Positions 8,938 through 16,540 of a stretch of DNA of 23,274 bases are shown here, in pieces; position 1 is the stretch's first letter; each line of letters opens with the position of its first letter. Where the stretch lies: the IMG/VR virus record IMGVR_UViG_3300007514_000067, positions 1 through 23,274 of that record; one strand, 5' to 3'. This DNA is from a virus. The notes under the pieces were generated by a model. The model saw nothing but the letters and a program-made list of their open reading frames with translations, was not told the DNA's origin and searched no databases. Both the position numbers and the translations under genes were made by a program.

Positions 8938-9087
8938 TTAATCTCTCTTTCCAAATATGTTTAAACGATTCGCATCTATCAAACTGTCCATTTGTTGTAT
9001 TTTCTGTTGTATCTTTCTTAATTCAAACTCAAGCGATCTGGCGTTATCGCCCACCATTTTTCGTGTTGGTCGATAAGTTAAAGTCAT
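8938..9087 (-). CDS. Small coiled-coil protein, 49 aa
   Basis: The ATG at 9087 overlaps the upstream TAA by one base (TAATG), and the TAA ends right before the next ATG, so the frame exactly fills the gap. The product starts MTLTYRPTRKMVGDNARSLE and then forms an amphipathic helix (FELRKIQQKIQQMDSLIDAN) typical of a short coiled coil, ending NIFGKRD. No function is recognised. The perfect tiling with both neighbours and the clean heptad-like helix support it as a real gene despite its length. It may oligomerise or bridge virion components. Confidence 0.72.
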   Translation of the reverse strand: MTLTYRPTRKMVGDNARSLEFELRKIQQKIQQMDSLIDANRLNIFGKRD

Positions 9088-9374
9088 TACTCTGCTTCCT
9101 CCGCTGGAGGTACCGCTGTGATATATCCATCTTCATCAACTATCGCATCAGCCCAAATGTTTTGACAAAAAGCCAAAGCCTCAGATTCAGTCACTTCCGT
9201 GACATCCCAAGTTTCAAGCCCAGTCAAATCACAAGTTTGAATCAAATAACCAATGTGGTAACCATTCTCATCTTTATAAGCACTCGGACACGCCTCGCCA
9301 CCTTTATCAGAAATCGCAGGCAACGGTCCAGTTCCCCATGTTCCTTCAGAAAGTTTCCATTTCAAATAAATCAT
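9087..9374 (-). CDS. Conserved-type phage protein, 95 aa, function unknown
   Basis: The ATG at 9374 overlaps the upstream TGA (ATGA). The N-terminus is YLKWKLSEGTWGTGPLPAI and the middle HIGYLIQTCDLTGLETWDVT, followed by EVTESEALAFCQ and an acidic tail (PPAEEAE). Short proteins with this WKLSEG...GYLI...LE.WDVTE...EAL pattern are, to my knowledge, frequent next to tail genes in marine phages, with no assigned role. The fold looks alpha/beta. Two Cys residues (in QTCDL and AFCQ) are not arranged like a metal site. A tail-associated or assembly role is inferred from position only. Confidence 0.82.
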   Translation of the reverse strand: MIYLKWKLSEGTWGTGPLPAISDKGGEACPSAYKDENGYHIGYLIQTCDLTGLETWDVTEVTESEALAFCQNIWADAIVDEDGYITAVPPAEEAE

Positions 9375-9925
9375 TGAGACAACTCTGCTTTCACTTGCGC
9401 TTCAACTTGATTGTTTCTTTCTTCAACAAGTTCATCCAATAAACCAATCTGACGCATCGCATCTAATTGCGACCATTGAACACCACCAGCCATGATTTGA
9501 AGATTGGTTTGTCGAGTCATCCGAGCAGCCCAATATTCAGGTTGAGCGTGTTCAATCTCATCGCGAGTAAAATGCGGCATTTCATTAAACAAATCTTCCA
9601 TAATCGCATACTCTTTCAACGAACCGTTGTATGTAACCATCAAATAATTCAAATCAATTTGTTTACTTTCAGCATCCAACGCATCCATCTCATCGCCTGT
9701 TTCTAACAATCTTTGAATCTCTAATTTTGATTTACGGATCGCTACTTCGTTTAGTTCCAACGCATGCCGAAGTGTTTGCATTTCTAAACACAACTGATAA
9801 AACTGCATTTCAATAGTGTCATGCTGTCTTAAAACAAAATTTTCTATTTGAAAACGTGAACGGCTTTGCTGAACTTCCGCTATCGCTTCAGGGAACTGCA
9901 TCCTGAGAGGGGCAACTTCGTTCAT
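9371..9925 (-). CDS. Helical phage protein near tail fibre genes, 184 aa
   Basis: The ATG at 9925 overlaps the upstream TGA by four bases (ATGA), and its own TGA overlaps the next ATG in the same way. The protein is almost entirely helical and charged, with long coiled-coil-like stretches (residues about 30-85 and 150-184). A less regular middle contains MVTYNGSLKEYAIMEDLFNE and IEHAQPEYWAARMTRQ. No catalytic or membrane motif is visible. Position directly after a fibre-type gene suggests a fibre chaperone, fibre-linker or minor tail protein, but I cannot decide between these. Confidence 0.82.
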   Translation of the reverse strand: MNEVAPLRMQFPEAIAEVQQSRSRFQIENFVLRQHDTIEMQFYQLCLEMQTLRHALELNEVAIRKSKLEIQRLLETGDEMDALDAESKQIDLNYLMVTYNGSLKEYAIMEDLFNEMPHFTRDEIEHAQPEYWAARMTRQTNLQIMAGGVQWSQLDAMRQIGLLDELVEERNNQVEAQVKAELSQ

Positions 9926-10959
9926 GGTGAAGCCTCCGAACTGCCAAAAGCCGCAGTTCCAGAACTACTTGACCAATTACCTGAATCGGCTAGATTAACA
10001 GTTGCAGTAGCCGTAGTTTCCGAAGCATAAGCCAAAAGAGAAGTAGCAGTAGTTTGACCACTACCTGACCAGTAACCGTGATTTCCTGTGTCTGAATATC
10101 CTGTTGTATAACCGCTATGGTTAAGTGTTGCGCTTAGTGTCGAATGAGTGAAACTAGAAGCATAATCCCATTTATCAATCGAAGAACCCAGATTGTAACC
10201 ACCACCTATATACCCTGCGACCTGCCCATTGGATAAACCATATCCACCATACGTACCAGTCGATAACGAAGTTTGTGTGGAGCCACTATCGGAAGAAAAA
10301 ATGACGCTAGTTATGACAGTTCCGGGGGCGTTGATGCCACCCCAACCGCCTCCAGATAACCCTCTGTCGCCGCTTTTCGCCATTCCTTGAACGTAATATC
10401 TTGCTACGTTTACCGTTGGTGAAATAGTGCTAGTGGAAGTATCGCTTGAAAAAGCAAACTTTTCGATAGATGTCGTATACGAACCTGCTTGAGTTATACC
10501 TGAACCATAATACCCTGCTGTGCCGCTATTAGCGTAACCGAAACCGCTTTGGTGTTCTGTTTGCGTAACAGTAGCACCAAGGTCAGAACTAACATTTGAA
10601 GGTAATGATACTTTCCAACTGCGCTTTGAACGGTAAGTCGGGTCGTCATCTTTGTTGATACCTGAAACGCTGTAACCAGCAACTTGATTATTGCAAATTC
10701 CTGAACAAACATTTCCGGTCAGAGTGGTTATTGCAGTAGTAATAACTTGGTAAGTTTGCAACGAAAACATAAACATGTTCAAATTTGTGTACTGATATGC
10801 TTTCTGCGTATAACCACCATAAGGCGAACTAGCACCACCAAACAGACCGCCATTCAACCAACTAGAAACAGCAGTAGACGGCCACGCCCTCTCCGTGTCA
10901 CGCCTGCCTTTCCAGTTGGAAACCGCAGAACTAGGGTTAGTCCTATCTTGTCGAAACAC
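9922..10959 (-). CDS. Tail fibre/spike-type protein with about five 50-residue beta repeats, 345 aa
   Basis: The ATG at 10959 follows the upstream gene by a few bases. The N-terminal 90 residues (Arg/Trp-rich, then SSPYGGYTQKAYQYTNLNMF) probably attach to the virion. From about residue 93 the sequence is a Gly/Ser/Thr-rich repeat with a period near 50: each unit begins with an (A/H)GY-type turn (AGY at 94, 148 and 248; HGY at 294; a degenerate LSGGGWGG at 201) followed by a helix-poor strand such as SIEKFAFSSDT or SIDKWDYASSF. This is the kelch-like or propeller-like 'I-x-K-(F/W)-x-(F/Y)' repeat seen in phage and cyanobacterial surface proteins. Likely receptor-contacting. C85 and C89 near the repeat start could form a disulfide. 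The repeat count and fold are inferred by eye. Confidence 0.85.
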   Translation of the reverse strand: MFRQDRTNPSSAVSNWKGRRDTERAWPSTAVSSWLNGGLFGGASSPYGGYTQKAYQYTNLNMFMFSLQTYQVITTAITTLTGNVCSGICNNQVAGYSVSGINKDDDPTYRSKRSWKVSLPSNVSSDLGATVTQTEHQSGFGYANSGTAGYYGSGITQAGSYTTSIEKFAFSSDTSTSTISPTVNVARYYVQGMAKSGDRGLSGGGWGGINAPGTVITSVIFSSDSGSTQTSLSTGTYGGYGLSNGQVAGYIGGGYNLGSSIDKWDYASSFTHSTLSATLNHSGYTTGYSDTGNHGYWSGSGQTTATSLLAYASETTATATVNLADSGNWSSSSGTAAFGSSEASP

Positions 10960-10970
10960 TATAAGACCTC

Positions 10971-11339
10971 TTAAGCAGTTATTCTATTTACGTAACCAAA
11001 AACGTTGACTTTATCAGCCACAGCCGCTGCACCTTTAACGATTAGCCCTGTGCTGGCTTTACCAGACAGTACCAATCCGGGGATTATTAACTGTAACCCA
11101 GACTCCGCAGTAACTGTGTACTCGATAATGTCATCAGCATCAGTTGTTCCACCAAATTGAATCGTGATCTTGCGATCCGATGAATCGGTGTTAGATGCAT
11201 ACAACCAAATCTCATCCAACGTAGTTGCTGTAGTTGTGGTGGTATGAATTGTTCCATATGCACCACTATCGACTGGCATTTCTATACCAGTACCATCTGC
11301 GGAACCTCCGCTGAGTTGTACTTTTGAATATGTTGCCAT
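10971..11339 (-). CDS. Virion appendage/decoration-type protein, 122 aa
   Basis: The ATG at 11339 has AAAGG at a good distance upstream. The protein begins MATYSKVQLSGGSADGTGIE, then GTIHTTTTTATTLDEIWLYA, an Asp-rich middle (DSSDRKITIQFGG) and a C-terminal GLVLSGKASTGLIVKGAAA ending in VNVFGYVNRIT. The mostly beta pattern and the 'iHt...deIwlyAsN......G..liiPGlvL....GFVNRI' signature match a group of small proteins common in marine phage tail modules, from memory. It is probably a trimeric or decoration-type virion protein. No enzymatic motif. Confidence 0.85.
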   Translation of the reverse strand: MATYSKVQLSGGSADGTGIEMPVDSGAYGTIHTTTTTATTLDEIWLYASNTDSSDRKITIQFGGTTDADDIIEYTVTAESGLQLIIPGLVLSGKASTGLIVKGAAAVADKVNVFGYVNRITA

Positions 11340-11354
11340 ATTACCTTTCCTTTA

Positions 11355-11960
11355 TTAACTGAAAATTTGATTATTCAGAATTAGTTGATCGTTGTTAGTA
11401 GTTACAGAAATAGCAGGAGTAGCGCCCCCTGAAGAAACAATAGGAGCCGTACCTGTGACTGAAGTGACTGTTCCAGTAGTAGGCGCAGCCCATTTTAAAC
11501 CTGTTGATTCTCCCGAATCCGCTGTTAAAACATAAGTGTTAGTACCAACCGTTAAAATACCAGCAGTATCATCTGCTGTACCAGCAATAAGATCGCCTCT
11601 AGCATTTATTAAACTTTTAGGTATTACCGTAGTATCAAGGGCTACTGTTCCTGTCGTATCAGGGAACGTAATAGTCTTGTCCGAACTGGGATCTGTAATA
11701 GCAAAAGTAGTAGTATGCCCATTACCAGTAGTAGCACCAGTAAACTCCATTGGGCTAGCACCCTCGAAAGTAGCCGCAGCCTTAAAAGTACTAGTCTGAG
11801 TTACTTGAAGGGTACCCGCTATTGTGGTTAAAGAACCAGCAACAGACAATGTGGGCGTTTGAGCCGCCCAATCAACAATGCTAGTAAAGTTAGCGTTCAT
11901 CTGGGTGGCTACAATCTTAGCCCCAGCAGAGAAAGTATTAGGTGGTACTATCGCTCCCAT
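11355..11960 (-). CDS. Tail fibre-type protein, 201 aa
   Basis: The ATG at 11960 abuts the upstream stop (TAAATG), with AGGAGAT as probable ribosome-binding site. The N-terminus (PPNTFSAGAKIVATQMNANF) resembles the start of many phage fibre proteins. The middle is Thr/Gly/Ala-rich beta repeat, including TITFPDTTGTVALD, GDLIAGTADDTAGILTVGT and LTADSGESTGLKWAAP. The end, GTAPIVSSGGATPAISVTT, is a typical fibre shaft or tip motif. It is probably a short trimeric fibre attached to the nozzle encoded just upstream. The absence of a peptidase-type chaperone domain and its small size suggest a structural rather than receptor-degrading role. Confidence 0.87.
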   Translation of the reverse strand: MGAIVPPNTFSAGAKIVATQMNANFTSIVDWAAQTPTLSVAGSLTTIAGTLQVTQTSTFKAAATFEGASPMEFTGATTGNGHTTTFAITDPSSDKTITFPDTTGTVALDTTVIPKSLINARGDLIAGTADDTAGILTVGTNTYVLTADSGESTGLKWAAPTTGTVTSVTGTAPIVSSGGATPAISVTTNNDQLILNNQIFS

Positions 11961-13706
11961 TTAACGCAATCTCCTAGTTCTATACATTCCAACAACCGAG
12001 GTCACACCCCACTTGCCTGTAGCATCAGCAGCAGGAAATGACACAAACCTCAAACTAATAGCCTTCGCTGTCCCAATTGACCCCCAACGGACAACCAAAT
12101 ACTTGTCTGTAGTGCCTTCTTGCGCCCATTCAGACGTATCCCATATACCATTACCGGAACCAGAAGGATCAGAATCCCAAGTTGCCTGTGTTATACCAGT
12201 GAAAGTACCTGATTGTATTTGTGAAGAATACGCTAAATTGTAATCTTTATACGCATACATGCTTAAAGCAACACTGTTATCTGATAGCAAAACAGTTCTT
12301 GTTTTGCCCCATCTTTTCAAAAATGTAGGACGGTTACCTTCAAACCAACTGGTCTGATAATAAGCATTAATAACATTAACAGCAGAAGCACCATAATCGT
12401 CAGTGTCCACATTCTGCTCTATTTTCGCTATCCTTATAGGCTTATAAGCGGCACCTGCTTCTATCTCAGATACAACCGCTATAGGAGAATGATCTTCCCC
12501 ACTAGGACGATACGATAACAATGCACGAGCATTAATGTCATAACGCACCCAAGCGCCCGTGTTACCTAAACTAGGATCCCACATAAACACGTTTCTACGG
12601 TTTGTTTGTTGAGATTCAGAAATGTTTTCAGCCGACTGATAGTCAACTGAAACCCACAGTTTCTCATCATACCACATCAAAGAAGGAGCATTATCTAAAC
12701 TTAAAGCAGGGTTACCAAGATCATAAGTCATAGCAGGATATATACGTTCAAACACATACACAGGTTCATTCTCAGGGTTTTGTAACAAATACACTCCCTT
12801 TTCTGCATACCAGAAAAAGATCCCCTGTCTACCCGCTATAGGTTTACAACCATCACGGTTACCCACCGCTCTCGTAAGATTACGCACTTCAAAAGTGTCT
12901 CTATCAAAACCATAAATAGCATAAACAGCGTTCTGTTTAAACACTAAAAGACGGTCTTGATCGGAAATAATTCCCGTTATGAAATCTCCATCTTCACCCA
13001 AATCAATGTCTATATAATCACTTGCTGTCCAGTTATCACCATCATTAGTTTTAGAAAAACGAACCCGATTAGGATTATCATCTTGAGTGACTTCTGTTAA
13101 ATGTGCTGCCCACACCATTTCATTCCATGTAGCGACATATCTAGCAAGAGGAAAAATACCATCACCACCCAAAGGGTTCCACCCACCCATAAGACCAGTG
13201 GTTCCATCCCAACGTACACAACTGTAATTGTACGGAGTTGTAGTACCAGACCCATTAGTGTAATAAGTGTAATTATTAAAAGTCACACCCTGCGGAGAAC
13301 GATCACCAGTAAATTCCACATCCGCACCACTATTTTGAATAGTGCCATCAAAATCACCATCAGCACCAGTGTTATACATCATCACTGTTGTATTCTTTAC
13401 ACTGTCATAAACACTTGCCAAAACCTGATTCTCACTAAATTTATAATGAACATTCAAACCCGTGATAATACCATCAGGATAAAGACTAGAATGATTAACC
13501 GCCTTAGGATTAATACGCTTAATACCATCCCTGCGACGAATACCACCCCTAGGGTCAACAGAAACATTCAACAACTCAGGAGATTCAGTCTCACCAAGAT
13601 TAAACTGATCAGCCCTAAAGTTTAACCCGCCAGTAAAATTAGATTTCTCATCGTAACGGTATGAATCAGTGGTTGGAGGAGGAGGTAAAGATACTTGTAA
13701 AGCCAT
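11961..13706 (-). CDS. Tail nozzle/tail tubular protein B-like, 581 aa
   Basis: The ATG at 13706 follows the upstream TAA directly. The N-terminus has the hallmark NFTGGLNFRADQFNLGETES and a PRGGIRRRDGI stretch shortly after, typical of large tail tube/nozzle or 'stabilisation' proteins of podoviruses. The body is rich in aromatic beta-strands (GFDRDTFEVRNLTRAVGN, KGVYLLQNPENEPVYVF, TGAWVRYDINARALLSY), consistent with a beta-propeller-like fold, and it ends in TSVVGMYRTRRLR. In podovirus late operons this gene follows the head-tail connector, exactly as here. The size and N-terminal motif support the family; T7 gp12 equivalence is by gene order rather than clear identity. Confidence 0.88.
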   Translation of the reverse strand: MALQVSLPPPPTTDSYRYDEKSNFTGGLNFRADQFNLGETESPELLNVSVDPRGGIRRRDGIKRINPKAVNHSSLYPDGIITGLNVHYKFSENQVLASVYDSVKNTTVMMYNTGADGDFDGTIQNSGADVEFTGDRSPQGVTFNNYTYYTNGSGTTTPYNYSCVRWDGTTGLMGGWNPLGGDGIFPLARYVATWNEMVWAAHLTEVTQDDNPNRVRFSKTNDGDNWTASDYIDIDLGEDGDFITGIISDQDRLLVFKQNAVYAIYGFDRDTFEVRNLTRAVGNRDGCKPIAGRQGIFFWYAEKGVYLLQNPENEPVYVFERIYPAMTYDLGNPALSLDNAPSLMWYDEKLWVSVDYQSAENISESQQTNRRNVFMWDPSLGNTGAWVRYDINARALLSYRPSGEDHSPIAVVSEIEAGAAYKPIRIAKIEQNVDTDDYGASAVNVINAYYQTSWFEGNRPTFLKRWGKTRTVLLSDNSVALSMYAYKDYNLAYSSQIQSGTFTGITQATWDSDPSGSGNGIWDTSEWAQEGTTDKYLVVRWGSIGTAKAISLRFVSFPAADATGKWGVTSVVGMYRTRRLR

Positions 13707-14513
13707 TTACCATTCCCAAGAGTAACGCAAACGATTGGGAAGAATAGAATTTGAACGCCACCTGCTAGCATTAACCGAATTTAATAACACTGGTTGTGGA
13801 GCAGGAGTGTCCTCAAACCTAGCACGAAGATTCTCCAACTCGCTGATAAACTGGGCGTAATACTGTTGACCCATACCAGCATCTTCCTGCTGTTGATAAC
13901 ATCTATAAATCACATACAAAGAAAGAACAGGATCAAAAGCCTCAGGTAAATCAGGAGTGTTAGCATCCGCTATTGTATTACGATATATCGGTGTTTGACC
14001 ACCGAAATCAACAGCGTTACGATAAGCCCTAACATACAAAGTTTCAACACCTGTAGGTGTGGGGTACAACCTCACCGATTGACCACTCACAGCAGCCGAA
14101 GCGCTACCACCTTGATTCCACATTGAGAAATAGTAAGGTGTGCCACCCGGAGTACGATTCAAAGGATAAATGATGTCCCCGACTTCGTAACCGATATATT
14201 CTAAAATGTGGCTATCTGTTTTTATTGCAGCGATTTCTCTTAGACTCAGATTGGTTGGTGCAGAACCACCAGTAAAAGCAACACCATCATGTGTGATACT
14301 CATATCAGTGGAAATTTCTGCCATGGTGTAATCTTTTTGACCATTAACAGTATCAAACGATAAAGCCACTTCATAAAACGGCCAACGTTTCTCTGAGTAG
14401 ACAATCAGATCATACCCTTCACGAATAAATTCGTTCAGAGTAGCATCTGTAATATCTGTTGTATCAATGTCAACTACTGCCCTGCAATAGTCACGCAAAC
14501 TGCTTAGTTGCAA
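13707..14513 (-). CDS. Head-tail connector / tail tubular protein A-like, 268 aa
   Basis: The ATG at 14513 begins MQLSSLRDYCRAVVDID; the pattern of a short helical start, then TDATLNEFIREGYDLIVY and EKRWPFYEVALSFDTV, matches head-tail connector/adaptor proteins of podoviruses (T7 gp11-like, P22 gp4-like by role). The central part is beta-rich, with VRLYPTPTGVETLYVRAYRN, and the C-terminus helical (LYVIYRCYQQQEDAGMGQQY). Length fits the family (about 190-270 residues). It lies between the capsid block and the nozzle gene, the expected position for the ring joining portal to tail tube. No start ambiguity. Confidence 0.88.
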   Translation of the reverse strand: MQLSSLRDYCRAVVDIDTTDITDATLNEFIREGYDLIVYSEKRWPFYEVALSFDTVNGQKDYTMAEISTDMSITHDGVAFTGGSAPTNLSLREIAAIKTDSHILEYIGYEVGDIIYPLNRTPGGTPYYFSMWNQGGSASAAVSGQSVRLYPTPTGVETLYVRAYRNAVDFGGQTPIYRNTIADANTPDLPEAFDPVLSLYVIYRCYQQQEDAGMGQQYYAQFISELENLRARFEDTPAPQPVLLNSVNASRWRSNSILPNRLRYSWEW

Positions 14514-14522
14514 AACAAACCC

Positions 14523-14729
14523 CTACTTGGTTTTAAATCTACTTACCTTTTTAGTAGGTGTTTTCACAGGAGCATTCTGAGGAATAGACGTATCTGCTAC
14601 TCGATGAATTCTGCGTGATGTTCCAACAGCCTCAGGCCGTGGTGACGCATCCCGGAAATTCCTGCCAGCCGAAGGTTTCCCTGCCGGTCTAGCGGTTTTC
14701 TTATACGCATGCTGTTCATATTTACTCAT
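14523..14729 (-). CDS. Small basic protein after capsid gene, 68 aa, unknown
   Basis: The ATG at 14729 has an AGGAG site six bases upstream. The protein is Lys/Arg-rich, Pro-rich and apparently disordered (KYEQHAYKKTARPAGKPSAG, then a C-terminal KTPTKKVSRFKTK). No hydrophobic core or known motif is visible. Its position directly downstream of the major capsid gene suggests a capsid-associated or DNA-binding minor head protein. This is a guess from charge and context. Confidence 0.75.
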   Translation of the reverse strand: MSKYEQHAYKKTARPAGKPSAGRNFRDASPRPEAVGTSRRIHRVADTSIPQNAPVKTPTKKVSRFKTK

Positions 14730-14766
14730 AATAAACTCCTGTAAAAACTACCCCTATGCCATCAAA

Positions 14767-15732
14767 CTATGCAGGTGTGATACCATACAAGTATGCTTGA
14801 CGGGCGCGGTTACTCGTAGTTAAGTTGCCGTAGCAAAGAATCTGAGAGTAAACCGCATCTGTGTCGGTTGGGCGCACGAACGGGGTTGGTTTAAACCATA
14901 CGTCGCTGTGGGCCACTAACTGAAGGTACTTGGTGTTAAGCATATACATTTTGCCTTCACCAGCAAGAGTACCATCAAATGTTATAGGACAACCCTTGAA
15001 TAGAAGATTTTGGAATCCACCATCAGCCATGTCGGTGTCAGTGTACCTAATCTGTCCCTCAAGAAGACCTTCGTATGTTTCATACTGTTTTTGTCCTGTG
15101 ATTATAATTGTTGGCTGGTCATTACCAACAGAAGCATCATTGTATGATGTAGCCATCTTTGCAAGAGTTAATGCTCCACCCACGTTTTGAACTTGTGATC
15201 TCCACCACGAGTTGTCAGCGTCAGTGGCATCAATACCCGCAAGAGCGGCTGTGCCATCATCATTGCCAAGACCGACTAGAGCCGATAGACCCATCCAGTC
15301 TTTACCACCATTGCCTGTGCTGTTACCGAAGAACATGGTGTTCATGTTCTCAATAATAGTTTCCTGAGTTTGGAAAATCTTTCCCTCAAGAAGGTCAATG
15401 ATTTGTGCTTCACCATTGTTTTTGGCTTCTTCAATACCGTTGATTGTTACTGTGGCAGCATACTGTCTCCACGAATACTCAGCAGCACTAATGCCTGTTT
15501 GAGCAGTTGTGGAAATAGGATCCGTACCAGCGTAAGAACCAGCAGTAGAGTTTTTACCATATATAATTGGAACGACAATATTTGCACCACCTGAAACACG
15601 CCTAATTGTCTGACCATTTGTCAAAGCGTAGAACAGTGGTCTAGCCGTGAAAATGTTATCAGTCAGTTTAGGGATATAGTTTTTCAGAGTGGTGGAAAGA
15701 ATCTCGTTAAAGTCAGCGTTACCTGCTGCCAT
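14767..15732 (-). CDS. Major capsid protein (HK97-type fold expected), 321 aa
   Basis: The ATG at 15732 has GAGG about eight bases upstream. The N-terminus is NADFNEILSTTLKNYIPKLT, followed by a Gly/Ser-rich loop (RRVSGGANIVVPIIYGKN), a long helical spine (KIFQTQETIIENMNTMFFGN) and a beta-rich A-domain-type region with PTIIITGQKQYETYEG and KGCPITFDGT near the end. This order of N-arm, E-loop, spine helix and peripheral domain is the HK97 layout, and 321 residues is normal for podovirus capsids. It directly follows the scaffold gene. There is no N-terminal protease-type delta domain, so a separate scaffold is probably used. The most abundant virion protein by expectation. Confidence 0.92.
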   Translation of the reverse strand: MAAGNADFNEILSTTLKNYIPKLTDNIFTARPLFYALTNGQTIRRVSGGANIVVPIIYGKNSTAGSYAGTDPISTTAQTGISAAEYSWRQYAATVTINGIEEAKNNGEAQIIDLLEGKIFQTQETIIENMNTMFFGNSTGNGGKDWMGLSALVGLGNDDGTAALAGIDATDADNSWWRSQVQNVGGALTLAKMATSYNDASVGNDQPTIIITGQKQYETYEGLLEGQIRYTDTDMADGGFQNLLFKGCPITFDGTLAGEGKMYMLNTKYLQLVAHSDVWFKPTPFVRPTDTDAVYSQILCYGNLTTSNRARQAYLYGITPA

Positions 15733-15760
15733 TTTTCTCTACCTCACTAATATCTATAAT

Positions 15761-16477
15761 TTATTTAGCAGCGAGTTCCCTTTTGGCAATTTCAAATGCC
15801 TCATGGATTGAAGACGGCTTTTCAATAGTAGAGGTCGAAGAACCCGCCTGTTTAGAACCCGTAGGTTCTACAACTGATGCGTCCCTCTTTGCTTCTGTAC
15901 GTTCCTGTTCTTTTTCCAATTTGTTTGCTTTATCAGCAACTTCACCATAACGTAAATGTGTTAATGCGGCTTCTAAGTTTCCGATTTTATTTTTTAATGC
16001 ATGCTGAAAAAGTTCAGATTCGTCAAAATCCCCATACTTGGTTTTCAAAGTGTCAACTTGCTGCGTTAATGCTTGTTTTTTATGCAAACGATCATAACCA
16101 TCAATCCGCGCTTCAAGTTCCTTGATCTTCTTATCAGAGGTATCTTCGCTTTCCCAACTGTCATATTCCTGTTGAGCCTGCTCAGGTGTAACTCCGAAAG
16201 CCTCACCAAGAGCCTTGATTGTGCCATCTGGATCTGACTCCAAAGATTGCACTATCGCTTCTGCTTGCTGTAACCGTCTACGTTCGGAAGCCAATTCCTG
16301 CGTCTTACGGGTGTAATCCGACTGTCTTTGGTATCCGTCCCGAAGTTCTTCAAGACTGACCTCTTGGTCTACTCCATCCACCTTAACGGCGTACATTTCA
16401 CCAGAAGGTTCCTCTAAAACCTCAACTGAAGACTCTGGATTGTCCACTTCAGTGGATTCCGCTGCATCCTCACTCAT
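15761..16477 (-). CDS. Capsid scaffolding protein, 238 aa
   Basis: The ATG at 16477 has a strong AAAGGAG ribosome-binding site. The protein has an acidic, disordered N-terminus (SEDAAESTEVDNPESSVEVL), a short conserved-looking domain (YAVKVDGVDQEVSLEELRDG, then YQRQSDYTRKTQELASERRR, seen in many phage scaffolds), then a long charged helix with coiled-coil character (residues about 60-190) and a Ser/Thr linker before a basic C-terminal helix (HEAFEIAKRELAAK). A helical, acidic protein with a basic C-terminal coat-binding helix, encoded right before the coat gene, is the classic scaffold profile. Confidence 0.9.
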   Translation of the reverse strand: MSEDAAESTEVDNPESSVEVLEEPSGEMYAVKVDGVDQEVSLEELRDGYQRQSDYTRKTQELASERRRLQQAEAIVQSLESDPDGTIKALGEAFGVTPEQAQQEYDSWESEDTSDKKIKELEARIDGYDRLHKKQALTQQVDTLKTKYGDFDESELFQHALKNKIGNLEAALTHLRYGEVADKANKLEKEQERTEAKRDASVVEPTGSKQAGSSTSTIEKPSSIHEAFEIAKRELAAK

Positions 16478-16540
16478 ATTTATTTCTCCTTTGGAGTCCT
16501 AAGGGTTGCTCCTATTAATAACTAGCGGTTTGTCCCGCTT

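Noticed and set aside
10494-10712. Second minus-strand frame inside the fibre gene
   Set aside because: It is a shadow frame within the repeat-bearing fibre gene, with no start signal.
16500-16535. Short GCGG/CCGC hairpin between portal and scaffold as a terminator
   Set aside because: Only about five base pairs and no T-run. The downstream scaffold gene has its own strong ribosome-binding site, so read-through is expected.
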